From: Actinacidiphila guanduensis
GTDB taxonomy: Bacteria > Actinomycetota > Actinomycetes > Streptomycetales > Streptomycetaceae
Direction of reading: 5' to 3'
Assembly (NCBI RefSeq): GCF_900103985.1
Contig: NZ_FNIE01000007.1
Coordinates: 372,001 to 436,000 of the forward strand
Length of the DNA stretch: 64,000 nucleotides
The notes under the pieces were generated by a model. The model made no database searches, was not told the origin of the DNA, and was given only the letters and a program-made list of their open reading frames with translations. Positions 1 through 10,909 of this stretch are shown here, one piece after another (the first letter of the stretch is position 1; each line of letters begins with the position of its first letter). The position numbers and the translations under genes are program-made.

Positions 1-1
1 G

Positions 2-385
2 CGCTCGCGCGTCAGCGGCGCCTGGCGGACGGTCAACTACGGCATGCGCCCCCTGGGCGCCCTCGCCGGCGGCCTGCTCGGCAGCACCATCGGCCTGCGC
101 CCCACCCTGTGGCTCGCCACCACCGGCGGCGTGCTCAGCGTGCTGTGGCTGCTGCCCTCCCCGGTCCCGCGGATGCGCGAACTGCCCGCGAAGGCCCTGT
201 CACCCGCGCCGCCCGCGATCCCGGCCGGAGACCCTGACCGGCCTCTCGCCCAGGACCCGGCGCGGACCCCTGCCGCGCAGCCGGCGTCGAATGCCCGGCA
301 GGGCCCGCCCCGGATCGCCGCCGACCCCGTTCCGCAGGTGCAGCCCCGCGGCCTCGCTCACCCGCCCGTCCAGGACGGCGCCTGA
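2..385 (+). CDS. MFS transporter, C-terminal fragment (cut by window edge)
   Basis: An open frame runs from the window edge at base 2 to a TGA at 383-385. It begins with an arginine-rich loop followed by GMRPLGALAGG and a hydrophobic helix ending in LWLATTGGVLSVLWLL. This resembles the conserved loop and last two membrane helices of actinobacterial MFS exporters of the drug:proton antiporter type. The helix is followed by about 70 proline- and alanine-rich cytoplasmic residues. The N-terminus lies outside the window, so substrate and true length cannot be judged. An ATG at 44 is internal to the conserved motif and is not a likely start. Confidence 0.7.
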   Translation, partial: RSRVSGAWRTVNYGMRPLGALAGGLLGSTIGLRPTLWLATTGGVLSVLWLLPSPVPRMRELPAKALSPAPPAIPAGDPDRPLAQDPARTPAAQPASNARQGPPRIAADPVPQVQPRGLAHPPVQDGA

Positions 386-451
386 GCCCCCGAACCCGAA
401 CCCCCGCCGTCCCCGGAAGCGCCGTCCCCCGAAGCCCCCGGCCAGGCCGGC

Positions 452-718
452 TCACTCCTCCTCGTCGGAGTCGTCGTCCTCCTCCAGCCAGCCGCCGTAG
501 TCGGCGGCCAGGTCGTCCAGCGCTCCGGGATCGAGTTCGCCGTCCTCGTCCGTCACCAGGACCAGCCACTGGGCGTCCTCGGCGTCGTCCTCGCCGGAGA
601 GGGCGTCGCGGCGCAGCCGGGGCTCCTCGGGCAGGTCGTAGCGTTCGGCCAGGAGTTCGGCCACCTCTTCCGCGCTGTCGCGGTCGGGCAGCACCAGGAC
701 ATGTCGTACGTCGCTCAC
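452..718 (-). CDS. Small acidic protein of unknown function, divergent from holA
   Basis: This 88-residue protein starts at GTG 716-718 with MSDVRHVLVLPDRD. The first half is hydrophobic and regular enough to suggest a small alpha/beta fold (HVLVLP, later WLVLVTDEDG). The second half is strongly acidic and ends in a run of Asp, Ser and Glu. A longer upstream reading exists but would overlap holA, so the GTG start is preferred. It also has a CACAAT hexamer six bases upstream, which fits leaderless transcription. Similar proteins beside holA occur in Streptomyces as far as I recall. No function can be assigned. Confidence 0.65.
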   Translation of the reverse strand: MSDVRHVLVLPDRDSAEEVAELLAERYDLPEEPRLRRDALSGEDDAEDAQWLVLVTDEDGELDPGALDDLAADYGGWLEEDDDSDEEE

Positions 719-724
719 CCGGGC

Positions 725-730
725 ATTGTG
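725..730 (-). promoter_or_regulatory. Candidate leaderless -10 (CACAAT) for the small acidic protein
   Basis: On the minus strand CACAAT lies six bases before the GTG at 718. Spacing of 6-7 nt between -10 and start codon is expected when transcription begins at the start codon. Confidence 0.35.
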
Positions 731-790
731 CCCGAGGCCGCGCGGGGTCCCGCAGGGGGCTGTCACATCCGCGTGGGATGCTGGTCGGCG

Positions 791-1777
791 ATGGCCAGGA
801 AGACCGCTCCCGACGACCTGCTCGCCCCCGTCACCCTCGCCGTGGGCCAGGAGGACCTGCTGCTCGACCGCGCCGTGCGCGAGGTGGTGACCGCCGCCCG
901 CGCCGCCGACGCGGACACCGACGTGCGCGAACTCGCCGCCGACGCGCTCCAGCCCGGCACCCTCGCCGAGGTGACCAGCCCCTCGCTCTTCGCCGAGCGC
1001 AAGGTCCTGGTGGTGCGCGGCGCGCAGGACCTGTCGGCCGACGCCGTCAAGGACGTCAAGGCGTACCTGGCGGCGCCCGTCGAGGAGGTGGTCCTGGTGC
1101 TCCTGCACGCCGGCGGCGCCAAGGGCAAGGCGCTGCTGGACGCGGCTCGCAAGGCGGGCGCCCGCGAGGTGGCCTGCCCGAAGATGACCAAACCCGCCGA
1201 CCGGCTGGCCTTCGTCCGCCAGGAGTTCCGCACCCTCGGCCGTTCCGCGACCCCAGAGGCGGCCCAGGCCCTGGTCGACGCCCTCGGCGGCGACCTGCGC
1301 GAACTGGCCAGCGCCTGCGCCCAGTTGACCGCCGACGTGGACGGCACCATCGACGTCGGCGTGGTCGCCCGCTACTACACCGGCCGCGCCGAGGCCACCG
1401 GCTTCGAGGTGGCCGACCTCGCCGTGACCGGGCGGGCCGCCGAGGCGCTGGAGCGGCTGCGCTGGGCGATCTCGGTCGGGCAGCCGCTGCCCGGCATCAC
1501 CTTCGCGCTCGCCTCCGGGGTGCGTGCCATCGGCAAGCTCGCCGCCGCCCCCCGCGGCGCCAACCCCGGCCAGCTCGCCCGCGACCTCGGCATGCCGCCG
1601 TGGAAGATCGACCGGGTCCGGCAGCAGATGCGCGGCTGGTCGCCCGACGGCGTCTCGGTCGCCCTGCGCGCGGTCGCCGAGGCCGACGCCGCGGTCAAGG
1701 GCGGCGGCGCCGACCCCGCCTACGCCCTGGAGAAGGCCGTGGTCGCCATCGCCCGCGCCGCCCGCACCCGCTCCTGA
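791..1777 (+). CDS. holA: DNA polymerase III subunit delta
   Basis: This 328-residue protein is the clamp-loader delta subunit, which opens the beta sliding clamp during replication. The start ATG 791 gives MARKTAPDDLLAPVTLAVGQ, a typical actinobacterial HolA N-terminus; a longer reading from 701 would cover the promoter region of the divergent gene. The sequence shows the AAA+-like delta fold: an early VGQEDLLLDRAVREVV segment, the VVRGAQDL strand, KMTKPADRL, a central DLRELASACAQL helix and a helical C-terminal collar containing MPPWKIDRVRQQMRGW. Length is normal for the family. Confidence 0.92.
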   Translation: MARKTAPDDLLAPVTLAVGQEDLLLDRAVREVVTAARAADADTDVRELAADALQPGTLAEVTSPSLFAERKVLVVRGAQDLSADAVKDVKAYLAAPVEEVVLVLLHAGGAKGKALLDAARKAGAREVACPKMTKPADRLAFVRQEFRTLGRSATPEAAQALVDALGGDLRELASACAQLTADVDGTIDVGVVARYYTGRAEATGFEVADLAVTGRAAEALERLRWAISVGQPLPGITFALASGVRAIGKLAAAPRGANPGQLARDLGMPPWKIDRVRQQMRGWSPDGVSVALRAVAEADAAVKGGGADPAYALEKAVVAIARAARTRS

Positions 1778-1829
1778 CCGGCGCCCATACGTTCCGGCAG
1801 GCAGGAACGGGCCGCCCGGCCCGCGGGCG

Positions 1830-2696
1830 TTACGACTTGAGCTTCGCCAGCGTCGCCCGGGTGGAGGACTTCACCCATGCTGTGGCGTCGCTCGACGACG
1901 GCGCCGAGTCCTCGTAGGAGAAGGAGTTCCAGGTCATCGAGTAGGTCACCCAGCCGTCGCGGACCGCCAGCGTCACCTCGTCGCTCCCGCTCGCGGTGAC
2001 CAGGAACGCCTCGTCCCCGTAGCCGCTCACCGGGACGACGGTGCTGGCCGGCTTGTGCTGCCGGTAGCCGAGCCACTGGTCGTCGAACTCCCCGGCGGGA
2101 TCGGTCTTCTTGTGCAGGTCCACCTCGATGTCTACGTACGCGTCCGACAGGTCCGAGGTGGCCGAGATCTTCATCCCCTCGCTGCACTCCATCTCGTCCA
2201 GCGTCCTGCCCTTGGTGGTGTACGCGGTCGGCGTCGATCCGCCCGCGTACGTGCCGGAGAAGGCGGTCAGGTCGGCGCTGGAGCACAGGTCGTTCCTGAC
2301 CGTGTAGCCCCGCAGGTCGGCCTTGGCGCCGGAGTCCTTGCCGAGGAGCAGCACCCCGCCGCCCCACAGCGCCGACGCCACAGCCGCGCCCACCACCGCC
2401 CACAGCACGGCGCGCCCCACCCCGCCGGACCCGCGCGCGGCACCCGGCGCTCCCGGCCCGCCCGGCATCCCCGGCGTCCCGTAGTACCCCGGCTGCGCCG
2501 GAGCGTACGGGCTCGGCTGCGCGTACGGGTTGTGCTGCGGCGGCACCGGAGCGCCGTACCCACCGCCGCTCGGCGGCTGCCCGGGTGCCGCGCCCGGCTG
2601 CGGTCCCGGTTGCGGTCCTGGGTGCTGTCCTGGTGGGGGGAGTGGCTGCGACGGCTGGTAGGGAGAGGGGCCCGGCTGCTCAGGCGGCGTCGACAT
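1830..2696 (-). CDS. Proline-rich single-pass membrane protein of unknown function
   Basis: The start ATG 2694-2696 gives a 288-residue protein. The first 100 or so residues are Pro, Gln, Gly and Tyr rich, like the cytoplasmic tails common in streptomycete membrane proteins. One membrane helix follows (about residues 108-130, AVLWAVVGAAVASALWGGGV). The remaining 150 or so residues should be extracellular and contain two cysteines (NDLCSS and DEMECSEG). A TATCCT hexamer six bases before the ATG supports this start and leaderless expression. It faces holA tail to tail. Conserved in Streptomyces as I recall, but no role is known to me. Confidence 0.75.
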   Translation of the reverse strand: MSTPPEQPGPSPYQPSQPLPPPGQHPGPQPGPQPGAAPGQPPSGGGYGAPVPPQHNPYAQPSPYAPAQPGYYGTPGMPGGPGAPGAARGSGGVGRAVLWAVVGAAVASALWGGGVLLLGKDSGAKADLRGYTVRNDLCSSADLTAFSGTYAGGSTPTAYTTKGRTLDEMECSEGMKISATSDLSDAYVDIEVDLHKKTDPAGEFDDQWLGYRQHKPASTVVPVSGYGDEAFLVTASGSDEVTLAVRDGWVTYSMTWNSFSYEDSAPSSSDATAWVKSSTRATLAKLKS

Positions 2697-2702
2697 GCCG
2701 TG

Positions 2703-2708
2703 AGGATA
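2703..2708 (-). promoter_or_regulatory. Candidate leaderless -10 (TATCCT)
   Basis: On the minus strand TATCCT matches TANNNT and ends six bases before the ATG at 2696 of the proline-rich membrane protein gene. Confidence 0.4.
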
Positions 2709-2869
2709 GTGCCGGGCGCACCCCGCCGCGACGGTCGGTGACCGAACCCGCACCGGATCGTGACGGCCCCGGAACCCCCGCCGGAACCTCGCCGTGGATG
2801 CCCGGGAACGCGCCGCCGAACCCCTGCCCGAAGCCGGCCCGGCCGTACCCCGGAACGTCCCCGCACAGC

Positions 2870-2906
2870 ACCACCGCCCGCCCGGCAGACCCGGGCGGGC
2901 GGTGGT
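2870..2906 (-). terminator. Strong hairpin, probable rpsT terminator
   Basis: Two perfectly complementary 16-base arms (2870-2885 and 2891-2906) surround a five-base loop. The stem is very GC-rich and has no U tract, as is common in streptomycetes. It lies about 210 nt downstream of the rpsT stop and before the next minus-strand gene. The rest of the 421-base gap (2697-3117) holds nothing else I can support; no tRNA was recognised there. Confidence 0.6.
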
Positions 2907-3117
2907 CACACCTGCGGAAAGACCCGCAGGGACACGCTGTTGTGCGCTCCGCGTCCTGCGCCGCTGCCACGTGGCGAACGTCCGCGTGCGGCGTGCTGGC
3001 CGGGGCGGTGCGGGTCCGGGCGGTAGAGGGGCCGCTGTTCCGGGTTCCCCGCGGTGCCGCGAGCCGTTGGCGCGGGTGCGCACCCGCCGTACGGCCGGAG
3101 CCGTCGGCGGGGGAGGA

Positions 3118-3384
3118 TCAGCCCTGGAGCGCGGAGACCGACTGGGCCAGCGCCGACTTCTTGTTGGCGGCCTGGTTCTTGTGGATGACGCCCTTGCTCA
3201 CGGCCTTGTCGAGCTTCCTGGCGGCGGCGCGCGCGGCGGCGGTGGCCTTCTCGACGTCGCCCTCGGCGACGGCCTCGCGGGTGCGGCGCACCGCGGTCTT
3301 CAGCTCGGACTTGACGGCCTTGTTGCGCTGGCGCGCCTTCTCGTTGGTCTTGTTGCGCTTGATCTGGGACTTGATGTTCGCCAC
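3118..3384 (-). CDS. rpsT: 30S ribosomal protein S20
   Basis: An 88-residue, strongly basic, helical protein that binds 16S rRNA in the small subunit. The N-terminus [19 protein letters not shown] and the [10 protein letters not shown] segment are diagnostic. It starts at GTG 3382-3384, preceded by AGAAGG with about seven bases spacing. It is divergent from lepA, an arrangement common in bacteria. Confidence 0.97.
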   Translation of the reverse strand: MANIKSQIKRNKTNEKARQRNKAVKSELKTAVRRTREAVAEGDVEKATAAARAAARKLDKAVSKGVIHKNQAANKKSALAQSVSALQG

Positions 3385-3596
3385 GAAAGAGCCTTCTCAG
3401 CTTCGGTTCATCACTGGGGTCTGGTGCCGCGCGCCTCGGATGGAGGGCACGAGACACAGCGCCCCAGGCTACCAGCAGCCGATGGGCGCTCCCAAACCGG
3501 AGCCGGGCCCCGTCCGTGGGACTATGGGGAGGCGGCCGCAAGCCCGCACCGGCCCGCCCCGGACCGGCATCCGGCCCGCACCGAGCCCGTACGAAG

Positions 3597-3677
3597 CCAG
3601 CACCGAAACAGCACCCGAACCAGCATCCGGCCAGAACCAAGCCAGCACCAAGCCAGTACCCAGCAGCCAGTACCGCC
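3597..3677 (+). repeat. Degenerate short repeats upstream of lepA
   Basis: The rpsT-lepA gap (3385-3716, 332 bases) contains at least six variants of CCAGYACC (for example at 3597, 3642, 3653 and 3667) spaced about 10-14 bases apart. The frame is open through the region and joins lepA, but the peptide would be a Pro/Ala/Gln low-complexity string, so I treat it as untranslated. No other feature was recognised in the gap. Confidence 0.5.
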
Positions 3678-3716
3678 ACCACGTGTCTCAAGCAGTCTCA
3701 AGAAATTGGACCCTGC

Positions 3717-5603
3717 GTGCCCGCCACCCCTGATTCCAGAGATCCCGGCCGCGTACCGGAGCCGAGCCGTACCGACCCGGCGCTGATCCGCAACTTCTGC
3801 ATCATCGCCCACATCGACCACGGCAAGTCGACGCTGGCCGACCGCATGCTCCAGCTCACCGGAGTCGTCGACCAGCGGCAGATGCGCGCGCAGTACCTCG
3901 ACCGGATGGACATCGAGCGCGAGCGCGGCATCACCATCAAGTCGCAGGCCGTCCGGCTGCCGTGGGCCCCGACCGACGGCGAGCAGCAGGGCCGCACCCA
4001 CATCCTCAACATGATCGACACCCCCGGCCACGTGGACTTCACCTACGAGGTGTCCCGCTCGCTGGCCGCCTGCGAGGGCACGATCCTGCTGGTGGACGCG
4101 GCCCAGGGGATCGAGGCGCAGACCCTCGCCAACCTCTACCTGGCGATGGAGAACGACCTCACCATCGTCCCCGTGCTCAACAAGATCGACCTGCCCGCGG
4201 CCCAGCCGGAGAAGTTCTCCGAGGAGCTGGCGAACCTCATCGGCTGCGACCCGGCCGACGTGCTCAAGGTCTCCGCCAAGACCGGCCTGGGCGTCGAGGC
4301 GCTGCTGGACAGGGTGGTCCGCGACGTGCCGGCCCCGGTCGGCGTAGCCGACGCCCCCGCCCGCGCGATGATCTTCGACTCGGTCTACGACTCCTACCGC
4401 GGTGTCGTCACCTACGTCCGGGTGGTGGACGGCCAGCTCAACAAGCGCGAGCGGATCCGGATGATGTCCACCGGCGCCACCCACGAGCTGCTGGAGATCG
4501 GCACCAACTCCCCGGAGATGCTGCCCGCCGACGGCCTGGGCGTCGGAGAGGTCGGCTACCTGATCACCGGCGTGAAGGACGTCCGCCAGTCCAAGGTCGG
4601 CGACACCATCACCAGCCAGAGCGCGGGCGCCACCGAGCCGCTGGGCGGCTACAAGGACCCCAAGCCGATGGTCTTCTCGGGCCTGTACCCGCTGGACGGC
4701 TCGGACTACCCCGAGCTGCGCGAGGCGCTGGACAAGCTCCAGCTCAACGACGCGGCCCTGGTCTACGAGCCGGAGACCTCCGCCGCCCTCGGCTTCGGCT
4801 TCCGCTGCGGCTTCCTCGGCCTGCTCCACCTCGACGTGATCCGCGAGCGCCTGGAGCGCGAGTTCGGCCTGGACCTGATCGCCACCGCGCCCAACGTCGT
4901 CTACCGCGTGGTGATGGAGGACGGCAGCGAGCACACCGTCACCAACCCCAGCGAGTTCCCCGAGGGCAAGATCGACGAGGTGTACGAGCCGGTGGTGCGC
5001 GCCACCGTGCTCGCCCCCACCGAGTTCATCGGCGCGATCATGGAGCTGTGCCAGAACCGGCGCGGCTCGCTGCTCGGCATGGACTACCTCTCCGAGGACC
5101 GCGTCGAGATCCGCTACACCCTGCCGCTCGCCGAGATCGTCTTCGACTTCTTCGACCAGCTGAAGTCCAAGACCCGCGGGTACGCGTCGCTGGACTACGA
5201 GCCCACCGGTGAGCAGAGCGCGAGCCTGGTCAAGGTCGACATCCTGCTGCACGGCGACAAGGTGGACGCCTTCTCTGCGATCACCCACAAGGACAAGGCG
5301 TACGCCTACGGGGTCCGGCTGGTCGCCAAGCTGCGCGAGCTGATCCCCCGGCAGAACTTCGAGGTGCCCATCCAGGCCGCCATCGGCGCGCGGGTGATCG
5401 CCCGCGAGACGGTCCGCGCCATCCGCAAGGACGTCCTCGCCAAGTGCTACGGCGGCGACATCTCCCGCAAGCGCAAGCTGCTGGAGAAGCAGAAGGAGGG
5501 CAAGAAGCGGATGAAGATGGTCGGCAGCGTCGAGGTGCCGCAGGAGGCGTTCATCGCGGTGCTGTCGACCGACTCCGAGGGGGAGGCCAAGGCCAGGAAG
5601 TAG
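3717..5603 (+). CDS. lepA: Elongation factor 4 (LepA) GTPase
   Basis: This 628-residue translational GTPase acts on ribosomes, where it promotes back-translocation or assists 30S assembly. G1 is AHIDHGKST (residues 31-39), G2 follows in the GITIKSQ stretch, G3 is DTPGHVDF and G4 is NKIDLP. The C-terminal domain characteristic of LepA, with [13 protein letters not shown] and a basic tail ([17 protein letters not shown]), is complete. The GTG start at 3717 matches known streptomycete LepA N-termini (PATP...[13 protein letters not shown]), although the frame stays open further upstream through repeats. A GGA lies six bases before the start. Confidence 0.95.
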   Translation: MPATPDSRDPGRVPEPSRTDPALIRNFCIIAHIDHGKSTLADRMLQLTGVVDQRQMRAQYLDRMDIERERGITIKSQAVRLPWAPTDGEQQGRTHILNMIDTPGHVDFTYEVSRSLAACEGTILLVDAAQGIEAQTLANLYLAMENDLTIVPVLNKIDLPAAQPEKFSEELANLIGCDPADVLKVSAKTGLGVEALLDRVVRDVPAPVGVADAPARAMIFDSVYDSYRGVVTYVRVVDGQLNKRERIRMMSTGATHELLEIGTNSPEMLPADGLGVGEVGYLITGVKDVRQSKVGDTITSQSAGATEPLGGYKDPKPMVFSGLYPLDGSDYPELREALDKLQLNDAALVYEPETSAALGFGFRCGFLGLLHLDVIRERLEREFGLDLIATAPNVVYRVVMEDGSEHTVTNPSEFPEGKIDEVYEPVVRATVLAPTEFIGAIMELCQNRRGSLLGMDYLSEDRVEIRYTLPLAEIVFDFFDQLKSKTRGYASLDYEPTGEQSASLVKVDILLHGDKVDAFSAITHKDKAYAYGVRLVAKLRELIPRQNFEVPIQAAIGARVIARETVRAIRKDVLAKCYGGDISRKRKLLEKQKEGKKRMKMVGSVEVPQEAFIAVLSTDSEGEAKARK

Positions 5604-5708
5604 CCGATCGGGCGGTGTGGGGGCCTTACGTACGGCGCGTGGGCCCTCTACTCTGGCGGCGGACAAGGTTACTGGTGAGTTAAGAACGCGCACAGCCCGG
5701 AGGTTGCG

Positions 5709-7592
<1,884 letters not shown>

Positions 7593-7611
7593 GGAACGCG
7601 GGGCCGTCACG

Positions 7612-7617
7612 GATAAT
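7612..7617 (+). promoter_or_regulatory. Candidate leaderless -10 (GATAAT) for hemW
   Basis: GATAAT ends six bases before the hemW ATG, and no Shine-Dalgarno sequence separates them. This suggests hemW has its own promoter in addition to any read-through from the ligase gene 31 bases upstream. Confidence 0.5.
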
Positions 7618-7623
7618 GGACCG

Positions 7624-8856
7624 ATGGCCTCCGTACTCCCCGAGGGGGAACCCCTGCCGCGCGACGGCGCCCTGCCGCCGTCCGCGCTGGAGGGCGCCCA
7701 GCGGCGCCCCCTCGGCTTCTACCTGCACGTGCCCTACTGCGCGACCCGCTGCGGCTACTGCGACTTCAACACCTACACGGCGAGCGAGCTGCGCGGTAAG
7801 GGCGGCGCGCTCGCCTCGCGGGAGAACTACGCGGACGTCCTGGTCGAGGAGGTCCGCCTGGCCCGCAAGGTGCTGGGCGACGACCCGCGGGAGGTGAGCA
7901 CCGTCTTCGTCGGCGGCGGCACCCCCACGCTGCTGGACGCCGCCGACCTCGGCCGGATGCTCGCCGCCGTCAGGGAGGAGTTCGGCCTGGCGGCGGACGC
8001 CGAGGTGACCACCGAGGCCAACCCCGAGTCCGTGGACCCCCGCTACCTGGCGGACCTGCGCGCCCAGGGCTTCACCCGCGTCTCCTTCGGCATGCAGAGC
8101 GCCCGGCAGCACGTGCTGCGGGTGCTGGACCGCACCCACACCCCGGGCCGCCCCGAGGCGTGCGTCGCCGAGGCCCGCGCGGCCGGCTTCGACCACGTCA
8201 ACCTCGACCTGATCTACGGCACCCCCGGCGAGTCCGACGCGGACTGGCACGCCTCCCTGGACGCGGCGATCGGCGCGGGCCCCGACCACGTCTCGGCGTA
8301 CGCGCTGATCGTCGAGGAGGGCACGCAGCTGGCCCGCCGCATCCGCAGGGGCGAGGTCCCCGCGACGGACGACGACGAGCACGCCGACCGCTACCTGATC
8401 GCCGAGGAGCGGCTGTCCGCGGCCGGCTACGGCTGGTACGAGGTCTCCAACTGGGCCACCGGCGAGGCCGCCCGCTGCCGGCACAACGAGCTGTACTGGA
8501 CGGGCGCCGACTGGTGGGGCGCCGGACCCGGCGCGCACAGCCACGTCGGCGGGGTGCGCTGGTGGAACGCCAAGCACCCGGGCGCCTACGCCCAGGCCCT
8601 CGCCGAGGGCCGCACCCCCGGCGTCGGCCGCGAGGTGCTGACCGCCGAGGACCGCAGGGTCGAGCGCATCCTGCTGGAGCTGCGCCTTTCGGCCGGCTGC
8701 CCGCTGGACCTGCTCACAGAGGAGGGCACCAGGGCGGCGGAGCGCGCGGTAAGGGACGGTCTCCTGGAGCCCGCCCCTTACGCCGAGGGACGCGCCGTGC
8801 TCACCCTGCGCGGCCGCCTGCTCGCCGACGCGGTCGTCCGCGACCTGGTCGACTGA
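7624..8856 (+). CDS. hemW: Radical SAM protein HemW (heme chaperone)
   Basis: A 410-residue member of the coproporphyrinogen III oxidase-like radical SAM family. The [4Fe-4S]/SAM motif is CATRCGYC (Cys at about 39, 43 and 46), preceded by LYLHVPYC and followed by DFNTY. Further family motifs are FVGGGTPTLL and TTEANPES, then FGMQS and DLIYGTPGES. HemW proteins lack the extra residues of true HemN and are thought to insert heme rather than oxidise coproporphyrinogen. Length is normal. It is convergent with the DUF3097 gene, with 37 bases between stops. Confidence 0.9.
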   Translation: MASVLPEGEPLPRDGALPPSALEGAQRRPLGFYLHVPYCATRCGYCDFNTYTASELRGKGGALASRENYADVLVEEVRLARKVLGDDPREVSTVFVGGGTPTLLDAADLGRMLAAVREEFGLAADAEVTTEANPESVDPRYLADLRAQGFTRVSFGMQSARQHVLRVLDRTHTPGRPEACVAEARAAGFDHVNLDLIYGTPGESDADWHASLDAAIGAGPDHVSAYALIVEEGTQLARRIRRGEVPATDDDEHADRYLIAEERLSAAGYGWYEVSNWATGEAARCRHNELYWTGADWWGAGPGAHSHVGGVRWWNAKHPGAYAQALAEGRTPGVGREVLTAEDRRVERILLELRLSAGCPLDLLTEEGTRAAERAVRDGLLEPAPYAEGRAVLTLRGRLLADAVVRDLVD

Positions 8857-8893
8857 GCGGGACCGGGCGGGACCGGGCGGGCCTTGAGCGGTG

Positions 8894-9727
8894 CTACGCG
8901 GGCGGCTCCGTCACGAAGTCGATCAGCCGCTCCACCGCGCCCAGCAGCTCCGGCTTCAGGTCCCGGTAGGAGTGCACCGAGCCCAGGATGCGCTGCCACG
9001 CCTCACCGGTGCTCAGGTGGCCCCAGCCGAGCGCGCGGCACACGCCCGTCTTCCAGTCCTCCCCGCGCGGCACCCGCGGCCATGCGGCGATTCCCACGGA
9101 AGCAGGCTTGACCGCCTCCCAGATGTCGATGTAGGGATGCCCGACGATCATGACGTTCGCGTCCGTCACCGAGGCCGCGATCCTCGACTCCTTGGAGCCG
9201 GGCACCAGGTGGTCCACAAGGACGCCGAGCCGCGCGTCGGGGGACGGGCCGAAGGCCGCGACGATCGCGGGAAGGTCGTCCACGCCTTCGAGGAACTCCA
9301 CGGCCACCCCCTCCACCCGCAGGTCGTGGCCCCACACCTTCTCCACCAGCTCGGCGTCGTGGCGGCCCTCGACGTAGATCCGGCCCGCCCTGGCCACCCG
9401 CGCCCTGGCGTCCGGCACCGCGATCGAGCCCGACGCCGACAGCAGCGGCCCGCGCGGCGCCGGAGCGGCCCTGGGGCGCACGAGGGTGACCGTGCGGCCC
9501 TCCAGCAGGAAGCCGCGCGGCACCATCGGGAAGACCCGCAGCTTGCCGAAGCGGTCCTCCAGGGTCACCGTCAGGCCCTCGGCGGTCTTCTCCACCCGGA
9601 CCACGGCCCCGCAGAAGCCGCTGCCGACCTCCTCCACCACCAGGTCCGGCTCGGCGGCCACCTCGGGCACCGGCGTCGGCTTCTTCCACGGCGGCGTGAG
9701 GTCGGGGCCGTAACTCCTGCTGCGCAT
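8894..9727 (-). CDS. DUF3097 family protein
   Basis: A 277-residue protein conserved in actinobacteria, recognised as DUF3097 from its MRSRSYGPDLTPPWKK start and the central TOPRIM-like IYVEGRHDAELVEKVWG and VGHPYIDIWEAVKP segments. The GRHDAE glutamate and the DHLVPGSKE region are reminiscent of TOPRIM nucleotidyl-transfer folds, but the activity is unknown to me. The ATG at 9727 is chosen over an in-frame upstream ATG at 9745 because a TACGAT -10 lies exactly seven bases before it. Its sense neighbours offer no operon clue. Confidence 0.85.
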   Translation of the reverse strand: MRSRSYGPDLTPPWKKPTPVPEVAAEPDLVVEEVGSGFCGAVVRVEKTAEGLTVTLEDRFGKLRVFPMVPRGFLLEGRTVTLVRPRAAPAPRGPLLSASGSIAVPDARARVARAGRIYVEGRHDAELVEKVWGHDLRVEGVAVEFLEGVDDLPAIVAAFGPSPDARLGVLVDHLVPGSKESRIAASVTDANVMIVGHPYIDIWEAVKPASVGIAAWPRVPRGEDWKTGVCRALGWGHLSTGEAWQRILGSVHSYRDLKPELLGAVERLIDFVTEPPA

Positions 9728-9734
9728 GCGCCTG

Positions 9735-9740
9735 ATCGTA
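9735..9740 (-). promoter_or_regulatory. Candidate leaderless -10 (TACGAT)
   Basis: On the minus strand TACGAT matches TANNNT and lies seven bases before the DUF3097 ATG at 9727, which decides that start. Confidence 0.55.
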
Positions 9741-9826
9741 ACCACGGGCCCCGCGGCGGCGGGGCCGCGACGGGCCGGAAGTTTCCCCGTGCCGCACTCG
9801 TACCCCGTGCCGCCCCGTACCGCTCG

Positions 9827-10588
9827 CTACGCCGTGCCGAAGCGCGCGGCCAGCGCCTCCCGCTGGGCCCGTACGAAGCGCGCGTCCACCACGGCGCCGT
9901 GCCCGGGCACGTAGCGGGCCGTCTCGCCGCCCAGCAGGAGCAGCGCGTCCAGGGCCGCGGGCCACGCGTGCGGCACCGAGGCCGCGTCGGTCTGCGGCTC
10001 GCCCGACTCCTCGACCAGGTCGCCGCAGAAGACCACCGCCGGGTCGCTGGGGCTCGCGCCGGGGACGAGCACGGCCAGGTCGTGGGCGGTGTGCCCCGGG
10101 CCCGGGTGGACCAGCCGCACCGGGCGCTCGCCCAGGTCCAGGCCCAGCTCGCGGGTGACCGGGTGCGAGGGGCGCGCCAGGGCGGAGGCCGCCCGCGCCG
10201 CCTCGTCCGGATCGGTGCCCAGCTCCACCGCGACCGCCCGCTGGGCCTCGCGCTGCGCCGCCAGGTACCCGCCGAGCCGCTGATGCCCGTAGATCTCCGC
10301 GCCCTCGAAAGCGGCGGCGCCGAAGACGTGGTCGAAGTGGCCGTGGGTGAGGACGATGTGGGTCACGTCACGTCCCCCGGTCAGCGCGGCCACCTGGGCG
10401 CGCAGCTCCTCGCCCTCGCGCAGGGTGGAGCCGGTGTCGACCAGCAGCACCCCCCGCGCCCCGACCACCAGGCCGATCGTCACGTCCAGGTGCGGCAGCC
10501 GCCGCCTGGCCACCCCGGGGGCCAGCTGCTCCCACGCCGACCCCGCACCGTCCGTCGGGCGCCCGTCCGTGCTCTCCGCGTCATGCAC
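9827..10588 (-). CDS. MBL-fold metallo-hydrolase
   Basis: A 253-residue metallo-beta-lactamase-fold protein. The metal motif is [10 protein letters not shown], followed by a histidine in [10 protein letters not shown], a bridging aspartate in FCGDLVEES and a final histidine in VPGHGAVVD. The set of ligands looks complete, so an active hydrolase is likely. The pattern resembles class B-like and glyoxalase-II-like enzymes, and the substrate is unknown. Start GTG 10586-10588 is chosen because a TAGCGT -10 ends seven bases upstream; the frame is open further upstream, but through a repeat region. It is divergent from hrcA. Confidence 0.8.
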   Translation of the reverse strand: MHDAESTDGRPTDGAGSAWEQLAPGVARRRLPHLDVTIGLVVGARGVLLVDTGSTLREGEELRAQVAALTGGRDVTHIVLTHGHFDHVFGAAAFEGAEIYGHQRLGGYLAAQREAQRAVAVELGTDPDEAARAASALARPSHPVTRELGLDLGERPVRLVHPGPGHTAHDLAVLVPGASPSDPAVVFCGDLVEESGEPQTDAASVPHAWPAALDALLLLGGETARYVPGHGAVVDARFVRAQREALAARFGTA

Positions 10589-10595
10589 GGCCCCG

Positions 10596-10601
10596 ACGCT
10601 A
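10596..10601 (-). promoter_or_regulatory. Candidate leaderless -10 (TAGCGT)
   Basis: On the minus strand TAGCGT lies seven bases before the GTG at 10588 of the MBL-fold gene. Confidence 0.5.
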
Positions 10602-10613
10602 TCGCTGCTCCCC

Positions 10614-10702
10614 GACAGCCGCGGACAGCCGCGGACAGCTGCCCAGAGGGGCCGACAGCCGGGGACAGCCTCGGGTAGCGGCACGAGAGGTGCCGGACAG
10701 CC
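10614..10702. repeat. GACAGCC repeat array in the MBL/hrcA divergent region
   Basis: GACAGCC or GACAGCT occurs at 10614, 10624, 10634, 10654, 10664 and 10696. Five of the six copies fall on a 10-base register, all in the same orientation. The array lies in the 383-base gap between the MBL gene and hrcA (10589-10971), just upstream of the MBL promoter. Whether it is a protein-binding array or a degenerate tandem repeat is unknown. Confidence 0.5.
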
Positions 10703-10865
10703 GCGGAGGACCGCGGCGGAACGCGACGCGGACGGCCGCACCCGTCCCCAGCCATACGCCGCCACCCCGCCCGCCGTGCCAGGGGGGCGTTCGGCGCGTT
10801 CCGCCCGTACCGGTCGCCGACCGCGTCCCGCGGCGGCACCACCACCTGCCGATCGCCCTGTGCTC

Positions 10866-10896
10866 TTGCCGAGCACTTGTGGCCTCGCCGTACACT
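10866..10896 (+). promoter_or_regulatory. Candidate hrcA promoter
   Basis: TTGCCG (10866-10871) and TACACT (10891-10896), separated by 19 bases, form a vegetative-type promoter immediately upstream of the CIRCE operator. Confidence 0.5.
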
Positions 10897-10909
10897 GGCT
10901 GCGGGAAAG

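Noticed and set aside
2907-3117. Possible tRNA between the hairpin and rpsT, suggested by GTTCCGGGTTCCCC-like text
   Set aside because: No acceptor stem, anticodon stem or TPsiC loop could be placed around it.
3516-3716. N-terminal extension of LepA
   Set aside because: The added residues are low-complexity and are absent from LepA proteins I know, while the GTG at 3717 gives the usual start.
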